64,000 nt of DNA from Terrilactibacillus tamarindi (GTDB taxonomy: Bacteria > Bacillota > Bacilli > Bacillales > Sporolactobacillaceae): the NCBI RefSeq assembly GCF_009718825.1, contig NZ_WNHB01000015.1:32119-96118 (forward strand), in the 5' to 3' direction. Of the stretch, positions 44,666 through 53,536 are shown one piece after another (within the stretch, counting starts at the first letter, position 1; every line of letters begins with the position of its first letter). The notes under the pieces were generated by a model that did no database searches, was not told the origin of the DNA, and saw only the letters and a list, made by a program, of their open reading frames with translations. Position numbers and translations under genes: made by a program.

Positions 44666-45400
44666 CTACCGTATCCGGCTTAAAAACTGTTTCGTCCGCT
44701 CATGCTCAGGTTGATGAAACAACCCCGAAGGTTGACCCTTCTCGATAACCGTACCTTGATCCATAAATAGAACCTCATCAGCGACTTCTTCAGCAAATTT
44801 CAATTCATGTGTCACGATGATCATGGTCCATCCTTCGTTGGCTAAGGCTTTGATGACTTTTAATACCTCACCAACGAGTTCTGGGTCAAGTGCTGAAGTC
44901 GGTTCATCAAACAGAAGTAGGTCCGGCTCGATCGCAAGCGCTCTCGCAATTCCGACTCGCTGTTGTTGCCCACCTGATAATTGATGGGGATATTTATCGA
45001 TATGTTCCCTAAGTCCGACTTTTTCTAATAATTCCTTGGCTTTTTGTATCGCTTCTTGTTTATCTATTTTTTGAACTTGAACGGGACCTTCAATCACATT
45101 TTCTAAAACGGTCCGATGCGGAAATAAGTTATAGCCTTGAAAAACCATGGCTGATTTTTGACGAATTTGTTTCACGGCTTTTTTTGATAACCTTTTACCA
45201 AATAAAACATTCGCATCTCCAATTTTAAGCGATCCCTTATCTGGCATTTCTAATAGATTTAAGCTGCGAAGCACCGTTGTTTTGCCTGATCCAGAAGGTC
45301 CAATGATCACAAGCACTTTCCCTTTGTCTAATGAAAAATCAACCCCTTTAAGAACATGGTGGTCTCCAAAGGATTTATGCAAATCTTGGACTGATAACAT
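44666..45400 (-). CDS. tcyC: Cystine ABC transporter ATPase
   Basis: 244-residue polar amino acid ATPase. Walker A GPSGSGKTT, signature LSGGQQQRVGIARAL, Walker B LLLFDEPTSALDPELV, H-loop VTHELKFA. Lies 18 nt after the permease gene. The cystine assignment rests on the binding protein in the same operon. Confidence 0.8.
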   Translation of the reverse strand: MLSVQDLHKSFGDHHVLKGVDFSLDKGKVLVIIGPSGSGKTTVLRSLNLLEMPDKGSLKIGDANVLFGKRLSKKAVKQIRQKSAMVFQGYNLFPHRTVLENVIEGPVQVQKIDKQEAIQKAKELLEKVGLREHIDKYPHQLSGGQQQRVGIARALAIEPDLLLFDEPTSALDPELVGEVLKVIKALANEGWTMIIVTHELKFAEEVADEVLFMDQGTVIEKGQPSGLFHQPEHERTKQFLSRIR

Positions 45401-45418
45401 TCTAAAGACCCTCTTTCT

Positions 45419-46099
45419 CTATTTAGCAACATAACGGTCCAACCGTTCCTCAATGATATTTTGAATAATCGATAAGATGAAGCAAAAAATCCAATAAATA
45501 AAGGCTGCCTCACTGTATAATAATAAAAAGTTATAACTCGTAGCGGTAATTTCCTGTGCCCGTCTAAATAACTCGGTCACTGTAATCGTGGATGCAAGTG
45601 ATGTATCTTTGACTAAGCTGATAAACGTATTAGAGAGTGGCGGAATCGATACACGCATCGCTTGCGGGATGATCACGCGTCTTAATGTTTGAAAATACCC
45701 CATGCCGATCGTGTATCCGGCTTCCCATTGCCCCTTTGGTACCGATAAAATAGATGCCCGAATGACTTCTGCAGCATAGCCACCAACATTTAGTGACAAG
45801 GCAATGATGGCTCCATTAACTGGTGAGATATTAATCCCTAACTCAGGCAATCCAAAGTAGACAATTGATAACTGAACAAGTAACGGTGTTCCTCTAATAA
45901 TTGAAATATAGATTCTCGCTATCCATTGAAGTAACTTAATTGACGATAGACGGCACATCGCCATAGTAAAAGCAATCACAAGACCAATAATAAAAGAAGC
46001 AATGGCGAGTGGAATGGTGTATTTCAAACCACCCATTAATATCGGTGTGAAGGATTTTGCAGCTAAGTTCCAATCAATGGTGATATTCCCGAAAAACAT
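45419..46099 (-). CDS. tcyB: Cystine ABC transporter permease
   Basis: 226 residues, HisM/GlnP-type permease with three to five helices. Docking motif [20 protein letters not shown] preceded by [20 protein letters not shown] is the family's second signature. Starts 9 nt after the binding-protein stop. Confidence 0.82.
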   Translation of the reverse strand: MFFGNITIDWNLAAKSFTPILMGGLKYTIPLAIASFIIGLVIAFTMAMCRLSSIKLLQWIARIYISIIRGTPLLVQLSIVYFGLPELGINISPVNGAIIALSLNVGGYAAEVIRASILSVPKGQWEAGYTIGMGYFQTLRRVIIPQAMRVSIPPLSNTFISLVKDTSLASTITVTELFRRAQEITATSYNFLLLYSEAAFIYWIFCFILSIIQNIIEERLDRYVAK

Positions 46100-46108
46100 C
46101 GAGATAGG

Positions 46109-46903
46109 TTATTCAGAGATATCTTTGTTAAAATATTTTTTGGAAATTTTAGCTAAAGTGCCATCTTCTTTTAATTCTTTCAACGCTTGGCTAAGGTGTT
46201 TATCTAAGCCAGATCCTTTTCGAACGGGATAGGCTATTTTTGCCGCATTGGCATCTATAACTGCAGCAACTTTAAGATCTTTACTCTTGGTTGTTTTTAG
46301 ATAATCCAGAACAGCGCCTTGATCATTAACCGTGGCTTCGACTCGTTTTTGTTGAACTAATTTTATCGCTTTTGAAAAATCGTCCTGTCCCACAATTTGT
46401 GCGCCCGCTTTTCTCGTCATTTCACCATAATTACTCGTTAATCCTTGAGCTACTTTAACCCCTTTTAAATCATCAAGAGATTTAATTTTCGTGTTGTTGG
46501 CACGAGTGACAATGACGGACTTGCTTGTACCGTATGGTGTTGAAAAATCATATTTTTTCTCACGGTCTGGATTGATCCCTACTTCATTGGCCATCGTGTC
46601 AAATCGTTTACTATTTAGTCCGGCGAACTGGGAATCCCATGCTGTCTCTTTGAATTGAACTTTGACACCCAATTTTTTCGCAACGGCTCGTGTGACATCA
46701 ACATCATATCCGATGAGCTTATTTGTTTTAGGATCGTGATAGGAGTAAGGTGCATAAGTCCCTTCTGTTGCTACTACCATCGTCCCTTTATTTTTTATTT
46801 GATCAAACAGATCTTTATTTGATCCATTTGAAGATGATTGACCACATGCAGATAATACTACTATAAGCATTATTGATATCATTGCTATTGCTAACTTCTT
46901 CAC
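46109..46903 (-). CDS. tcyA: Cystine-binding lipoprotein
   Basis: 264 residues, family 3 solute-binding protein. Lipobox LSAC (about 17-20). The mature part, GTMVVATEGTYAPYSYHD, FKETAWDSQFAGLNSKRFD and DREKKYDFSTPYGTS, resembles Bacillus TcyA more than glutamine or arginine binders. GTG start with TTGGAGG 7 nt upstream. First gene of the operon. Confidence 0.82.
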   Translation of the reverse strand: MKKLAIAMISIMLIVVLSACGQSSSNGSNKDLFDQIKNKGTMVVATEGTYAPYSYHDPKTNKLIGYDVDVTRAVAKKLGVKVQFKETAWDSQFAGLNSKRFDTMANEVGINPDREKKYDFSTPYGTSKSVIVTRANNTKIKSLDDLKGVKVAQGLTSNYGEMTRKAGAQIVGQDDFSKAIKLVQQKRVEATVNDQGAVLDYLKTTKSKDLKVAAVIDANAAKIAYPVRKGSGLDKHLSQALKELKEDGTLAKISKKYFNKDISE

Positions 46904-46948
46904 AATAAAACCTCCAAGAAACGTATTCTTATCTATTTGGTAGGGTTT

Positions 46949-46977
46949 AATTTACTCTATAAATATCGTGATGTCAA
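46949..46977 (-). promoter_or_regulatory. tcyABC promoter
   Basis: Minus-strand -35 TTGACA (46972-46977), 17-nt spacer, -10-like TAAATT (46949-46954). About 45 bp upstream of the start. No T-box or SAM riboswitch was seen in the leader. Confidence 0.7.
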
Positions 46978-47186
46978 CCAAATGAGTTGTATTTGGAATG
47001 TTAAAATTAGTGGTTAGATTACGACTTGTTAATTTAACAATTGATATTAGGTACCTTTTTTCAGGTCTACACCAAACAAGAACTTTGTTGAATGGTTCTG
47101 GGGGGTTACTTCACATATAGAATCCCCCAAAATCCAAAAGCCAAGAAACAAAAATCAAGAAAGTCCCTTCAAAGAATTGTTGTTAA

Positions 47187-47312
47187 TTAATCTTTTCTTT
47201 GTTTTAATTCAGGACTTACTTTTGAGATCGTAATTCTTTCTTCTCCGTTACTTGGTTGTACAGCGTCTTTCCCTCTTATTATATTGCGTTTTGATTTTGA
47301 CCCTTTACTCAT
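47187..47312 (-). CDS. Hypothetical small basic protein
   Basis: 41 residues, MSKGSKSKRNIIRGKDAVQP..., highly charged, not recognised. The strong AAGGAGTGAG ribosome binding site 8 nt before ATG supports a real gene. A small spore protein is one option, not shown. Confidence 0.55.
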   Translation of the reverse strand: MSKGSKSKRNIIRGKDAVQPSNGEERITISKVSPELKQRKD

Positions 47313-47445
47313 ATGTAACTCTCACTCCTTTTTGATAACTACCCATTACAAAAATATTTTTAACTTAACCCGACAGATTTATGTAAAACTTTGTTCGGAT
47401 TTTTTGCATTAATAAAAGAGGTGTTATTGTGAAAGTTACAAAATA

Positions 47446-47493
47446 AAAGCACAGGATCATCCCCCTTTCTTTTAGAGAGTGATTCTGTGCTTT
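47446..47493. terminator. Bidirectional terminator-like hairpin
   Basis: AAAGCACAG...ATCA...TGAT...CTGTGCTTT. Lies in the otherwise geneless stretch 47313-47669. Confidence 0.7.
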
Positions 47494-47544
47494 CGTTGGA
47501 TGTTCTATTTTTTGTCTCAATTTGGTTGTGGGCACTGAAACACG

Positions 47545-47571
47545 TTCGACAAATTTCGGACACCGGGACAC
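47545..47571 (+). repeat. Family A repeat (5' part)
   Basis: TTCGACAAATTTCGGACACC, GGGACAC. Keeps the 5' half of family A; the hairpin core is changed. Confidence 0.65.
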
Positions 47572-47628
47572 TTATCACTTATAATCCCCCACGAGAGATA
47601 TATACATTCTACTATGGTACTTTTTGCG

Positions 47629-47686
47629 ATGTGTCCACGTAAGAAAAACAAAAAATGGAAAATGTCTTTTTACGGTGCCTGACACC
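47629..47686 (+). repeat. Family B2 repeat inside a coding 3' end
   Basis: ATGTGTCCACGTAAGAAAAA, CAAAAAATGGAA, ATGTCTTTTTACGGTGCCTG, ACACC. Read on the minus strand it gives the last residues GCQAP and the TAA stop of the LacI regulator gene. Confidence 0.9.
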
Positions 47687-48665
47687 CTAAAAACAGCTCA
47701 CATGGAAAGTATATTCTTTCACAAGATATCGATTCTTTATTGATCTGCTTTAATAACAAGTCCGCTGCTTTTGCTCCCATTTCGAATGCCGGCTGAGCAA
47801 TAATCGTCATTGGTGGATTGGATAAATGGGCAAAGGGAATATTATCAAAGACAATCAATGATACATCTTCTGGAACTTTCAGCTGCTTCTCTTGCAAAAA
47901 GGAGAAGATCTCTAAGAAAACAAGATCGTTTCCTGCAAGGATCGCTGTCGGTGGTTCTTCCAAATGAAACAATTGATCGAGCTTCTCGTGCAATGCCGCA
48001 ATTTCCGCACTAATCATATAATCTGCCCGGAGCTCTATGTGATGCTCAGTGAGGGCTTGTTTATAGCCTTCGAGCCTTTCTTTCCTTGATGAAATGGTTA
48101 AAGGTTGTGTCACAATCGCCATACGCTGATGTCCCTTTTGAATAAAATAGGAGATCGCTTCATAAGTGGCCTGCTTATTGTTGGCCAATACGAAAGGCGC
48201 TTTTAAATGTGGAATATCACGATCCATAAAGACGACGGGATAGCCTTCCTCGACCATTTTTTTGTATAGATCTTCGTTTTGTCCCGTCGGAAAAATGATG
48301 AGCCCATCGATTTGCTTGGCGCGGAGCATGTCGATATATTTTTTTTCTTTTTTTCCATTATTATCGGCGTTGCATATGATGGCCTGCATTTCATTTTCAT
48401 AGCAAAAGTCTTCGATAGATCGGCTGACTTCTGTTGAAAAGCGGTGAACAATATTAGCCACAATAATACCGATGATAAAGGTTCTTTTTTGTTTTAAACT
48501 TTTAGCAATATAGTTCGGTTGATAGCCAAGCTTCTCGATGGCTTCTTTAATTTTTCTTCTTGTTCCTTCGCCCATGTATTCATATCGGTGATTAATATAT
48601 TGGGAAACAGTACTTTTCGAGACGCCTGCATACTTTGCGACATCTGCCATGGTTACCTTCATCAT
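47670..48665 (-). CDS. kdgR: LacI-family regulator of the kdg operon (KdgR-like)
   Basis: 331 residues. HTH VTMADVAKYAGVSKSTVSQY, hinge KLGYQPNYIAKSLKQKR, then a sugar-binding-like domain ending in a region encoded by a B2 repeat (LFLGCQAP). ATG 48665, with AGAGGAT upstream. It follows the kdg operon on the same strand after a long hairpin. It probably binds TAAACCGGTTTA at 52579-52590 and perhaps the same site at 22788-22799. Confidence 0.82.
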   Translation of the reverse strand: MMKVTMADVAKYAGVSKSTVSQYINHRYEYMGEGTRRKIKEAIEKLGYQPNYIAKSLKQKRTFIIGIIVANIVHRFSTEVSRSIEDFCYENEMQAIICNADNNGKKEKKYIDMLRAKQIDGLIIFPTGQNEDLYKKMVEEGYPVVFMDRDIPHLKAPFVLANNKQATYEAISYFIQKGHQRMAIVTQPLTISSRKERLEGYKQALTEHHIELRADYMISAEIAALHEKLDQLFHLEEPPTAILAGNDLVFLEIFSFLQEKQLKVPEDVSLIVFDNIPFAHLSNPPMTIIAQPAFEMGAKAADLLLKQINKESISCERIYFPCELFLGCQAP

Positions 48666-48745
48666 AGCGTTATCCTCTTTCACATTTTCTTTAGTATAAA
48701 GCAAATTTCATCAAAATGTCTAAGAAAAATTGTCCATGACAAAGA

Positions 48746-48824
48746 GAGGCTACCGTATTTAAGAATGATCTTCATTAAAAAATTCGTTTTAATGAGAATT
48801 CGGTCTTCTTAAAAAGGTAGCCTC
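48746..48824. terminator. Long nested hairpin between kdgA and the LacI gene
   Basis: Outer arms GAGGCTACC / GGTAGCCTC, then TTAAGAA / TTCTTAA, inner TCATTAAAA / TTTTAATGA. Likely a terminator for kdgA, with the regulator expressed separately. Confidence 0.75.
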
Positions 48825-48842
48825 CAACCTAGGTTAGTATGC

Positions 48843-49490
48843 TTATGATTTTGTTGTTGGATTTTCCGTGTTTACTTTGCTCATATAACGTTTGGCTTTG
48901 TTCGTCAGCTCAGTTAGATAGGATTCGGTTATAGGCTGTTTTGTATTGACTAACGAACTTCCGATGCCAACTGCAATCGCTCCAGCAGCTAAATAATCCG
49001 CAAGATTGGATTCATCAATACCTCCTGTTGCCATTAAAGGAATTTGCGGGAGAGGTCCAGCCACCTGTTTGAAAAATCCAGTTCCTAAAGTACTTGCCGG
49101 GAAGACCTTGATGGCATCTGCCCCATTTTCATAGGCCATTTGAATTTCCGTTGGCGTATAAGCCCCCGGTATACTCATGACGCCATAACTTTTCGTGAGC
49201 TGAATAGTTTTAGAATGAACCGTTGGTGAAAAAATAAATTTAGCACCCGACAAAATCGAAGCCTTAGCTGTTTCTGTATCCAAAACAGTTCCTGCACCCG
49301 CAATAATGGTAGGATCATCATAAGCACTGAGCGCCTCCAACGCTTGCAAGGCTCTTGGCGCTTCCATGGTTATTTCAATAAGAGAAATGCCACCTTCTCT
49401 CAAAGCACTGGCGATTGGGATAATATTTTCAGGTGTTGCTCCTCTAATAATAGCGACAATCTTCTTATTTTTAAGCATATCTATATTCAT
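48843..49490 (-). CDS. kdgA: 2-keto-3-deoxy-6-phosphogluconate aldolase
   Basis: 215-residue TIM-barrel class I aldolase splitting KDPG into pyruvate and glyceraldehyde-3-phosphate. VAIIRGATPENI, ITMEAPRALQALEAL, AGAGTVLDTETAKASILSGA, and the Schiff-base lysine in DAIKVFPASTLG (about 132). MATGGIDESNLADYLAAGA is the phosphate loop. AAGGGGGA upstream of ATG. Last structural gene of the operon. Confidence 0.92.
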   Translation of the reverse strand: MNIDMLKNKKIVAIIRGATPENIIPIASALREGGISLIEITMEAPRALQALEALSAYDDPTIIAGAGTVLDTETAKASILSGAKFIFSPTVHSKTIQLTKSYGVMSIPGAYTPTEIQMAYENGADAIKVFPASTLGTGFFKQVAGPLPQIPLMATGGIDESNLADYLAAGAIAVGIGSSLVNTKQPITESYLTELTNKAKRYMSKVNTENPTTKS

Positions 49491-49529
49491 ACTGATGTCC
49501 CCCTTCTACAAGATTTAATCCCGTTGCTT

Positions 49530-50816
49530 TTACAATTCTTGAAACGGCATCGTTGTGTCTTTCGCTTTTTCTCTATTTTTCTTCTGTTTTGTAGCCATGA
49601 TGGTTAAAATAGCTGACAATAACAGAGAAATGGCCATGAAATTGTAAGACGCTCCATATCCCCCTGTTAGGTCATTTAGATATCCTACAATATAAGCACC
49701 AACAAATGATCCAAGCGCTCCCATACTGTTGATTAACGCCATCGCCCCGCCAGCTACATTACGTGGAAGGATTTCTGGGATGATCGCAAAGAACGGCCCA
49801 TAAGGAGCATACATCGCCCCGCCAGCAATGGTTAACAAGATAAACGATAACCAAAAATGGCTTGTTCCTAGCAAATAGGATCCATAAAAGCAAACAGCAC
49901 CAATAAGAAGGAAGGGATAAACAAACAGTTTACGGTTTTGCCATTTATCAGAGAAATACGAAACCGCTAACATAAGGATGCAAGCTAATAAATACGGAAC
50001 CGACGCCAGCCAGCCCGTAGCCACAATACTTGTATTAGGAGCAGATTTGATAATGGATGGCAGCCACATTACAAACCCATAGACCCCAATGCTCCAGAGG
50101 GCATATTGAATACTTAGCAGAATCACTGTTTTGGATCTAAAGGCTTCTCCGTAACCTTTAACTGATTTTAATTCTTTTTGTTCCGCTTGTAACGCTTCAT
50201 TTAAAGCGGCTTTTTCCTCACTGTTGAGCCATTTAGCATCTTTTGGATGATCACAAACAAGTTTCCACCATATAAAAGCCCAAATAACGCCTGGTAGACC
50301 TTCTAAAATAAACATCCATCTCCAGCCAAGTGAATCTAAAATGTAGCCTGAAACAATCGACATCCAAAGAACAGTCGCTGGATTTCCTAAGATTAAGAAT
50401 GTATTAGCACGAGACCTTTCCGCTTTTGTAAACCAGTGGCTTAAAAATACCAGCATCGCAGGCATAACAGCGCTTTCAACAACGCCTAAACTAAAACGAA
50501 TGACAAATAATAGGCCAACATTCGAAATAAGACCCGTGGCTGATGCGAGTAGACCCCAAAGAATCAATGCATAAAAGATGAGTTTCTTGGCACTTTTGTT
50601 CTCTGCATAATGAGCTCCAGGAATTTGAAAGAAGAAGTACCCTAAGAAAAATAAGGCCCCAAGCAAAGATGAAGTGGCTGCCGTAATATTTAAGTCATGC
50701 GCAAGTCCCCCGGCCGCTCCAAAACTGTAATTGGCTCTGTCTAAATAAGCTAAACTATACGTGATAAATACAATAGGAATAAGACGAATCCATCTTTTAT
50801 TAGACAACTGATTCAT
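49530..50816 (-). CDS. MFS hexuronate/sugar-acid symporter (ACS family)
   Basis: 428 residues, 12 helices, anion:cation symporter group like UxuT, GudP or ExuT: YLDRANYSFGAAGGLAHDL, GVVESAVMPAMLVFLSHWFT and a C-terminal GGAMALINSMGALGSFVG. The TAA of the kinase gene is 1 nt away. The operon points to 2-keto-3-deoxygluconate, galacturonate or a related sugar acid as substrate. Confidence 0.85.
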   Translation of the reverse strand: MNQLSNKRWIRLIPIVFITYSLAYLDRANYSFGAAGGLAHDLNITAATSSLLGALFFLGYFFFQIPGAHYAENKSAKKLIFYALILWGLLASATGLISNVGLLFVIRFSLGVVESAVMPAMLVFLSHWFTKAERSRANTFLILGNPATVLWMSIVSGYILDSLGWRWMFILEGLPGVIWAFIWWKLVCDHPKDAKWLNSEEKAALNEALQAEQKELKSVKGYGEAFRSKTVILLSIQYALWSIGVYGFVMWLPSIIKSAPNTSIVATGWLASVPYLLACILMLAVSYFSDKWQNRKLFVYPFLLIGAVCFYGSYLLGTSHFWLSFILLTIAGGAMYAPYGPFFAIIPEILPRNVAGGAMALINSMGALGSFVGAYIVGYLNDLTGGYGASYNFMAISLLLSAILTIMATKQKKNREKAKDTTMPFQEL

Positions 50817-50817
50817 A

Positions 50818-51780
50818 TTAATTCACTCCTTGATCATGTTTAGTTAAATAGGCAAGCAGTTTCTGTTTATTGGGATAACCTGTGTTGTCACCAGAGGACT
50901 GTACCGCCAAAGCACCAATGGCATTTCCTCTTGCAATCGCTTGTTCTAAAGGAATTTTTTCTAATAAACCGCTGATCACGCCAACGGCAAAACCATCTCC
51001 CGCGCCAACTGTATCGATAATTCGAGGGACTTTCATGCCCTTGACATATCCCTCTTCTTGTAACGTTTTATAATAGGCACCTCTTTCACCTAGCTTAACA
51101 ATGACAGCGTGCACGCCGGCATCTAAATAATAAGAAGCGATATCTTCGGGTGTTTCATAACCAGTGAGAAGCTTTCCTTCTGATATGCCTGGAAGCACAT
51201 AGTCCGTTTGTTTTGCAAAAAAATTGATGGTATGAATCATTTCTTTTTCTGAATTCCAAAGAGATGGACGTAGATTCGTATCAAAGGAGATCGTCTTTCC
51301 GTGCTGCTTCATAAATTTCAGTGCATGCCCGGCAAAATCTCTGGCAGATTCAGATATCGCAAGTGGAATACCGGTCATGTGCAAATGTCTAGCACGCAAA
51401 AAATAGTCTTCGTCAAAATCGTCAGCGCTCAATGTGCTTGCGGCAGAACCCTTACGAAAATACTGCACTTCAGGATCGCCGACTTCGACTTTTGATTTTA
51501 ACTGAAAGCCCGTTGGATGCTCCGTATCTATTGCGATGTGATCGGTCTGTACTTGATGTTCCTGAAGCTTTTTCATAATGAATTTTCCGAAAGCGTCATG
51601 GCCTACTTTACTGACAAAACTCGTTTTAAATCCCAATCTGGCGAGACCGATCGCCACGTTGGTCTCAGCACCGGCTAGCTCCATGGAAAAGGTCCGCGTT
51701 TCATGAAGGGGACCGATTGAATCAGCCATAAACATCGCCATGGCTTCACCGAAAGTCACAACATCGAATGTTTCCATCAC
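50818..51780 (-). CDS. kdgK: 2-keto-3-deoxygluconate kinase
   Basis: 320 residues, PfkB family: VTFGEAMAMFMADSIGPLHE, MELAGAETNVAIGLARLG, FRKGSAASTLS and IDTVGAGDGFAVGVISGL. It makes KDPG for kdgA. The start is GTG 51780 or the adjoining ATG 51777; both overlap the upstream stop, so translation is coupled. It is clearly paralogous to 25028-25984. Confidence 0.87.
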   Translation of the reverse strand: MMETFDVVTFGEAMAMFMADSIGPLHETRTFSMELAGAETNVAIGLARLGFKTSFVSKVGHDAFGKFIMKKLQEHQVQTDHIAIDTEHPTGFQLKSKVEVGDPEVQYFRKGSAASTLSADDFDEDYFLRARHLHMTGIPLAISESARDFAGHALKFMKQHGKTISFDTNLRPSLWNSEKEMIHTINFFAKQTDYVLPGISEGKLLTGYETPEDIASYYLDAGVHAVIVKLGERGAYYKTLQEEGYVKGMKVPRIIDTVGAGDGFAVGVISGLLEKIPLEQAIARGNAIGALAVQSSGDNTGYPNKQKLLAYLTKHDQGVN

Positions 51781-52550
51781 GAACTCATCCTTTCTGCATG
51801 ATCTCCATTGATTATCTCGATATAACGGTTAATTGACGCGCTATCTGGGAAAATTGGAAATTCTAAAGCTCTTGGAATAGCGGAAAAATACACGTCATTT
51901 ATTTCTTTCCAGAGTTCGTTCCCGTTCTTGATGGGAACCGTCAGTAGTTTCTGATTTTGTTGAATCACGTGTTTAACATGGTAATAGGAGACATAAGGGC
52001 TTAGTAAGCTTGCGGCTTTATGAGCATCCTCATTCGTATACATCCAGTTACCAACATCAAACGTCATGTGAACAGGCACATTTTGCTTTTCTGCTTCCTG
52101 AAAAAATTGAAATAACGGATCGATCCTGCCGCCTTCTCGCGTTTGATCATTTTCAATGAGTAATTGAATCGTTGGATAATGATCAAGAAGATTTGAAAGG
52201 GCTTTCAAATTTGATTTTTGAATATCAAAGTTGCCTAAAGGGAGTTTAATCCATTTTGCTTGAATCTGCTTCGCCTCTTCCATCACAGCTGATACCCTTT
52301 CTTCATTTAAAGAAGTGTCTTCTTTCCATAATGGTATGGGCGCGGAATAAACGGTCAATAGATGATGATCTTTAAGTGTGTTGTGGATTTGCTGCAAGTC
52401 ATGTGTTAAAGAGGCTGCGTTCAATAGTTCTTTTCTAATCTCAATTCCGTCTGCGTTGGAATTGGCAATAATGGTGATATAAAAGTCAAGATCTTTTTCC
52501 AAACCCTTCTCATTAGAAAAGGCATTTAATGGGATAACTACTTGAGACAT
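51777..52550 (-). CDS. Sugar phosphate isomerase/epimerase (xylose isomerase-like TIM barrel)
   Basis: 257 residues. AP-endonuclease-2/xylose isomerase-like fold: NADGIEIRKELL, LLIENDQTREGG, HMTFDVGNWMYTNEDAHKAA, YYHVKHV. The Glu and His/Asp residues fit a metal site. First gene of the kdg operon; likely isomerises a sugar acid before KdgK. ATG 52550 used, as GTGAGGTG lies about 7 nt upstream. Confidence 0.75.
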   Translation of the reverse strand: MSQVVIPLNAFSNEKGLEKDLDFYITIIANSNADGIEIRKELLNAASLTHDLQQIHNTLKDHHLLTVYSAPIPLWKEDTSLNEERVSAVMEEAKQIQAKWIKLPLGNFDIQKSNLKALSNLLDHYPTIQLLIENDQTREGGRIDPLFQFFQEAEKQNVPVHMTFDVGNWMYTNEDAHKAASLLSPYVSYYHVKHVIQQNQKLLTVPIKNGNELWKEINDVYFSAIPRALEFPIFPDSASINRYIEIINGDHAERMSS

Positions 52551-52578
52551 ATATGAACACCTCACCATTTGTTTTTAA

Positions 52579-52590
52579 TAAACCGGTTTA
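52579..52590. promoter_or_regulatory. LacI/KdgR-type operator of the kdg operon
   Basis: Perfect palindrome TAAACCGGTTTA, just downstream of the -10 and identical to the operator at 22788-22799. Confidence 0.88.
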
Positions 52591-52595
52591 GTAAA

Positions 52596-52624
52596 ATTAT
52601 AAACCCTATGTAAGCGCTTTACAA
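52596..52624 (-). promoter_or_regulatory. kdg operon promoter with cre box
   Basis: Minus strand -35 TTGTAA (52619-52624), 17-nt spacer, perfect -10 TATAAT (52596-52601). The palindromic cre TGTAAGCGCTTTACA (52609-52623) overlaps the -35. Confidence 0.92.
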
Positions 52625-52682
52625 GTCCTTTTTTTAAAAAAAGTGAATTTGGGCTCTGAAAATTTAAATAACTGTATAAACA

Positions 52683-52730
52683 AAAGCTTAGAACCTCCTC
52701 TCTTCTAAAAAGAGGACAATTCTAAGCTTT
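52683..52730. terminator. Terminator-like hairpin
   Basis: AAAGCTTAGAA / TTCTAAGCTTT (11 bp) with inner CCTC/GAGG. Separates the HEPN-locus 3' end from the kdg promoter. Confidence 0.78.
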
Positions 52731-52740
52731 AGGTGATAGA

Positions 52741-52770
52741 TCGATAAATCTCGGTGGTGACTAGGCACCC
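52741..52770 (+). repeat. Family A repeat (diverged)
   Basis: TCGATAAATCTCGGTGGTGA then CTAGGCACCC, ending 8 nt before the stop of the hypothetical gene at 52779. Confidence 0.75.
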
Positions 52771-52778
52771 TTCCAACT

Positions 52779-53168
52779 CTATTGGATTCTATAAATATAG
52801 GAATCTTCAATATACATATTATTAATTGTATTACGTGTAAATCTAATACCATTGATTGCATTAGCATCAGTCTTAGTAAACGTTCCTAATATTTTTATTA
52901 ATTCATTATTTGGACTAATCACTGAAATACTTTGAAGAGAAATATCAAAAGGTTCTTCTATCAAATCAATCGTTGATTTTATTTTTCTGTATACTTCCTG
53001 TGGTCCTATTTCGTCAACTAATGGGGTTGCAATCATCAATCTGTAGATATCCGACTCGGGTATATACAACCAAAAAGCAGAATGAACGATAAAGTTTAAT
53101 TCATCTAACTTACGTATTAACCTTTCTCCATTTTTAAGATCCTGCTCTACCAATATTGTTTTATCCAC
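52779..53168 (-). CDS. Unrecognised protein paired with a HEPN protein
   Basis: 129 residues, soluble: LVEQDLKNGERLIRKLDELN, HSAFWLYIPESDIYRLMIAT, PQEVYRKIKSTIDLIEEPFD. It starts inside the end of the HEPN gene (22-nt overlap), so the two are co-translated. It has no GS...DxD motif of MNT nucleotidyltransferases, the usual HEPN partner. It may be an antitoxin or an effector of an unknown two-gene module. Confidence 0.6.
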   Translation of the reverse strand: MDKTILVEQDLKNGERLIRKLDELNFIVHSAFWLYIPESDIYRLMIATPLVDEIGPQEVYRKIKSTIDLIEEPFDISLQSISVISPNNELIKILGTFTKTDANAINGIRFTRNTINNMYIEDSYIYRIQ

Positions 53169-53536
53169 TTTAAAACCCCCGTTTCTGGATCCGATACTGC
53201 GGAATAGAGATTTTTTGCTTCTAATTCACTATGAAATGAATAACGATGTTGCTCCGACCAATCTTTAACCACAGCCCAATTAATTTCTGCCAATGAGTTC
53301 TCTATCCTTAATCCCGCTTCCCCTACTAATTTTGCAAGCTCGTGAGTGTATATATTCTTTATTCTGTTTGGTGGAAAATCATATTCTCTCGTTTTCTTAG
53401 CAATACAAGCTTTTAATGCACATTCAATGACATAACCAGATAGATAATAAGCACCATCATATTGCTTATTTGCCATTAATATCTCTGCTTCCTGTAATCT
53501 TATTTCAGCTAGTTGTTGAAAGTCAAATCTGTTCAA
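53147..53536 (-). CDS. HEPN-domain protein
   Basis: 129 residues. N-terminal AEIRLQEAEILMANKQYDGA, YLSGYVIECALKACIAKK, then YTHELAKLVGEAG, which is the usual HEPN layout of a four-helix bundle with a tHxL region. A full RxxxxH RNase motif is not clear (RIKNIYTH is close). TTG 53536 is chosen, with AGGAAGTGA 4 nt upstream; the GTG at 53566 is an alternative. HEPN proteins often act as RNases in toxin-antitoxin or defence systems. Confidence 0.7.
   Translation of the reverse strand: MNRFDFQQLAEIRLQEAEILMANKQYDGAYYLSGYVIECALKACIAKKTREYDFPPNRIKNIYTHELAKLVGEAGLRIENSLAEINWAVVKDWSEQHRYSFHSELEAKNLYSAVSDPETGVLKWIKQYW

Noticed and set aside
46904..46990. Possible riboswitch or T-box upstream of tcyA
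   Set aside because: The leader is only about 40 nt and has no T-box or SAM-aptamer motifs.
47101..47128. GGGGGTT...AATCCCCC hairpin as terminator
   Set aside because: Imperfect alignment of arms and no T run on either strand.
47360..47578. Two overlapping minus-strand frames
   Set aside because: They start in a family A repeat and cross a terminator hairpin; no ribosome binding site or family.
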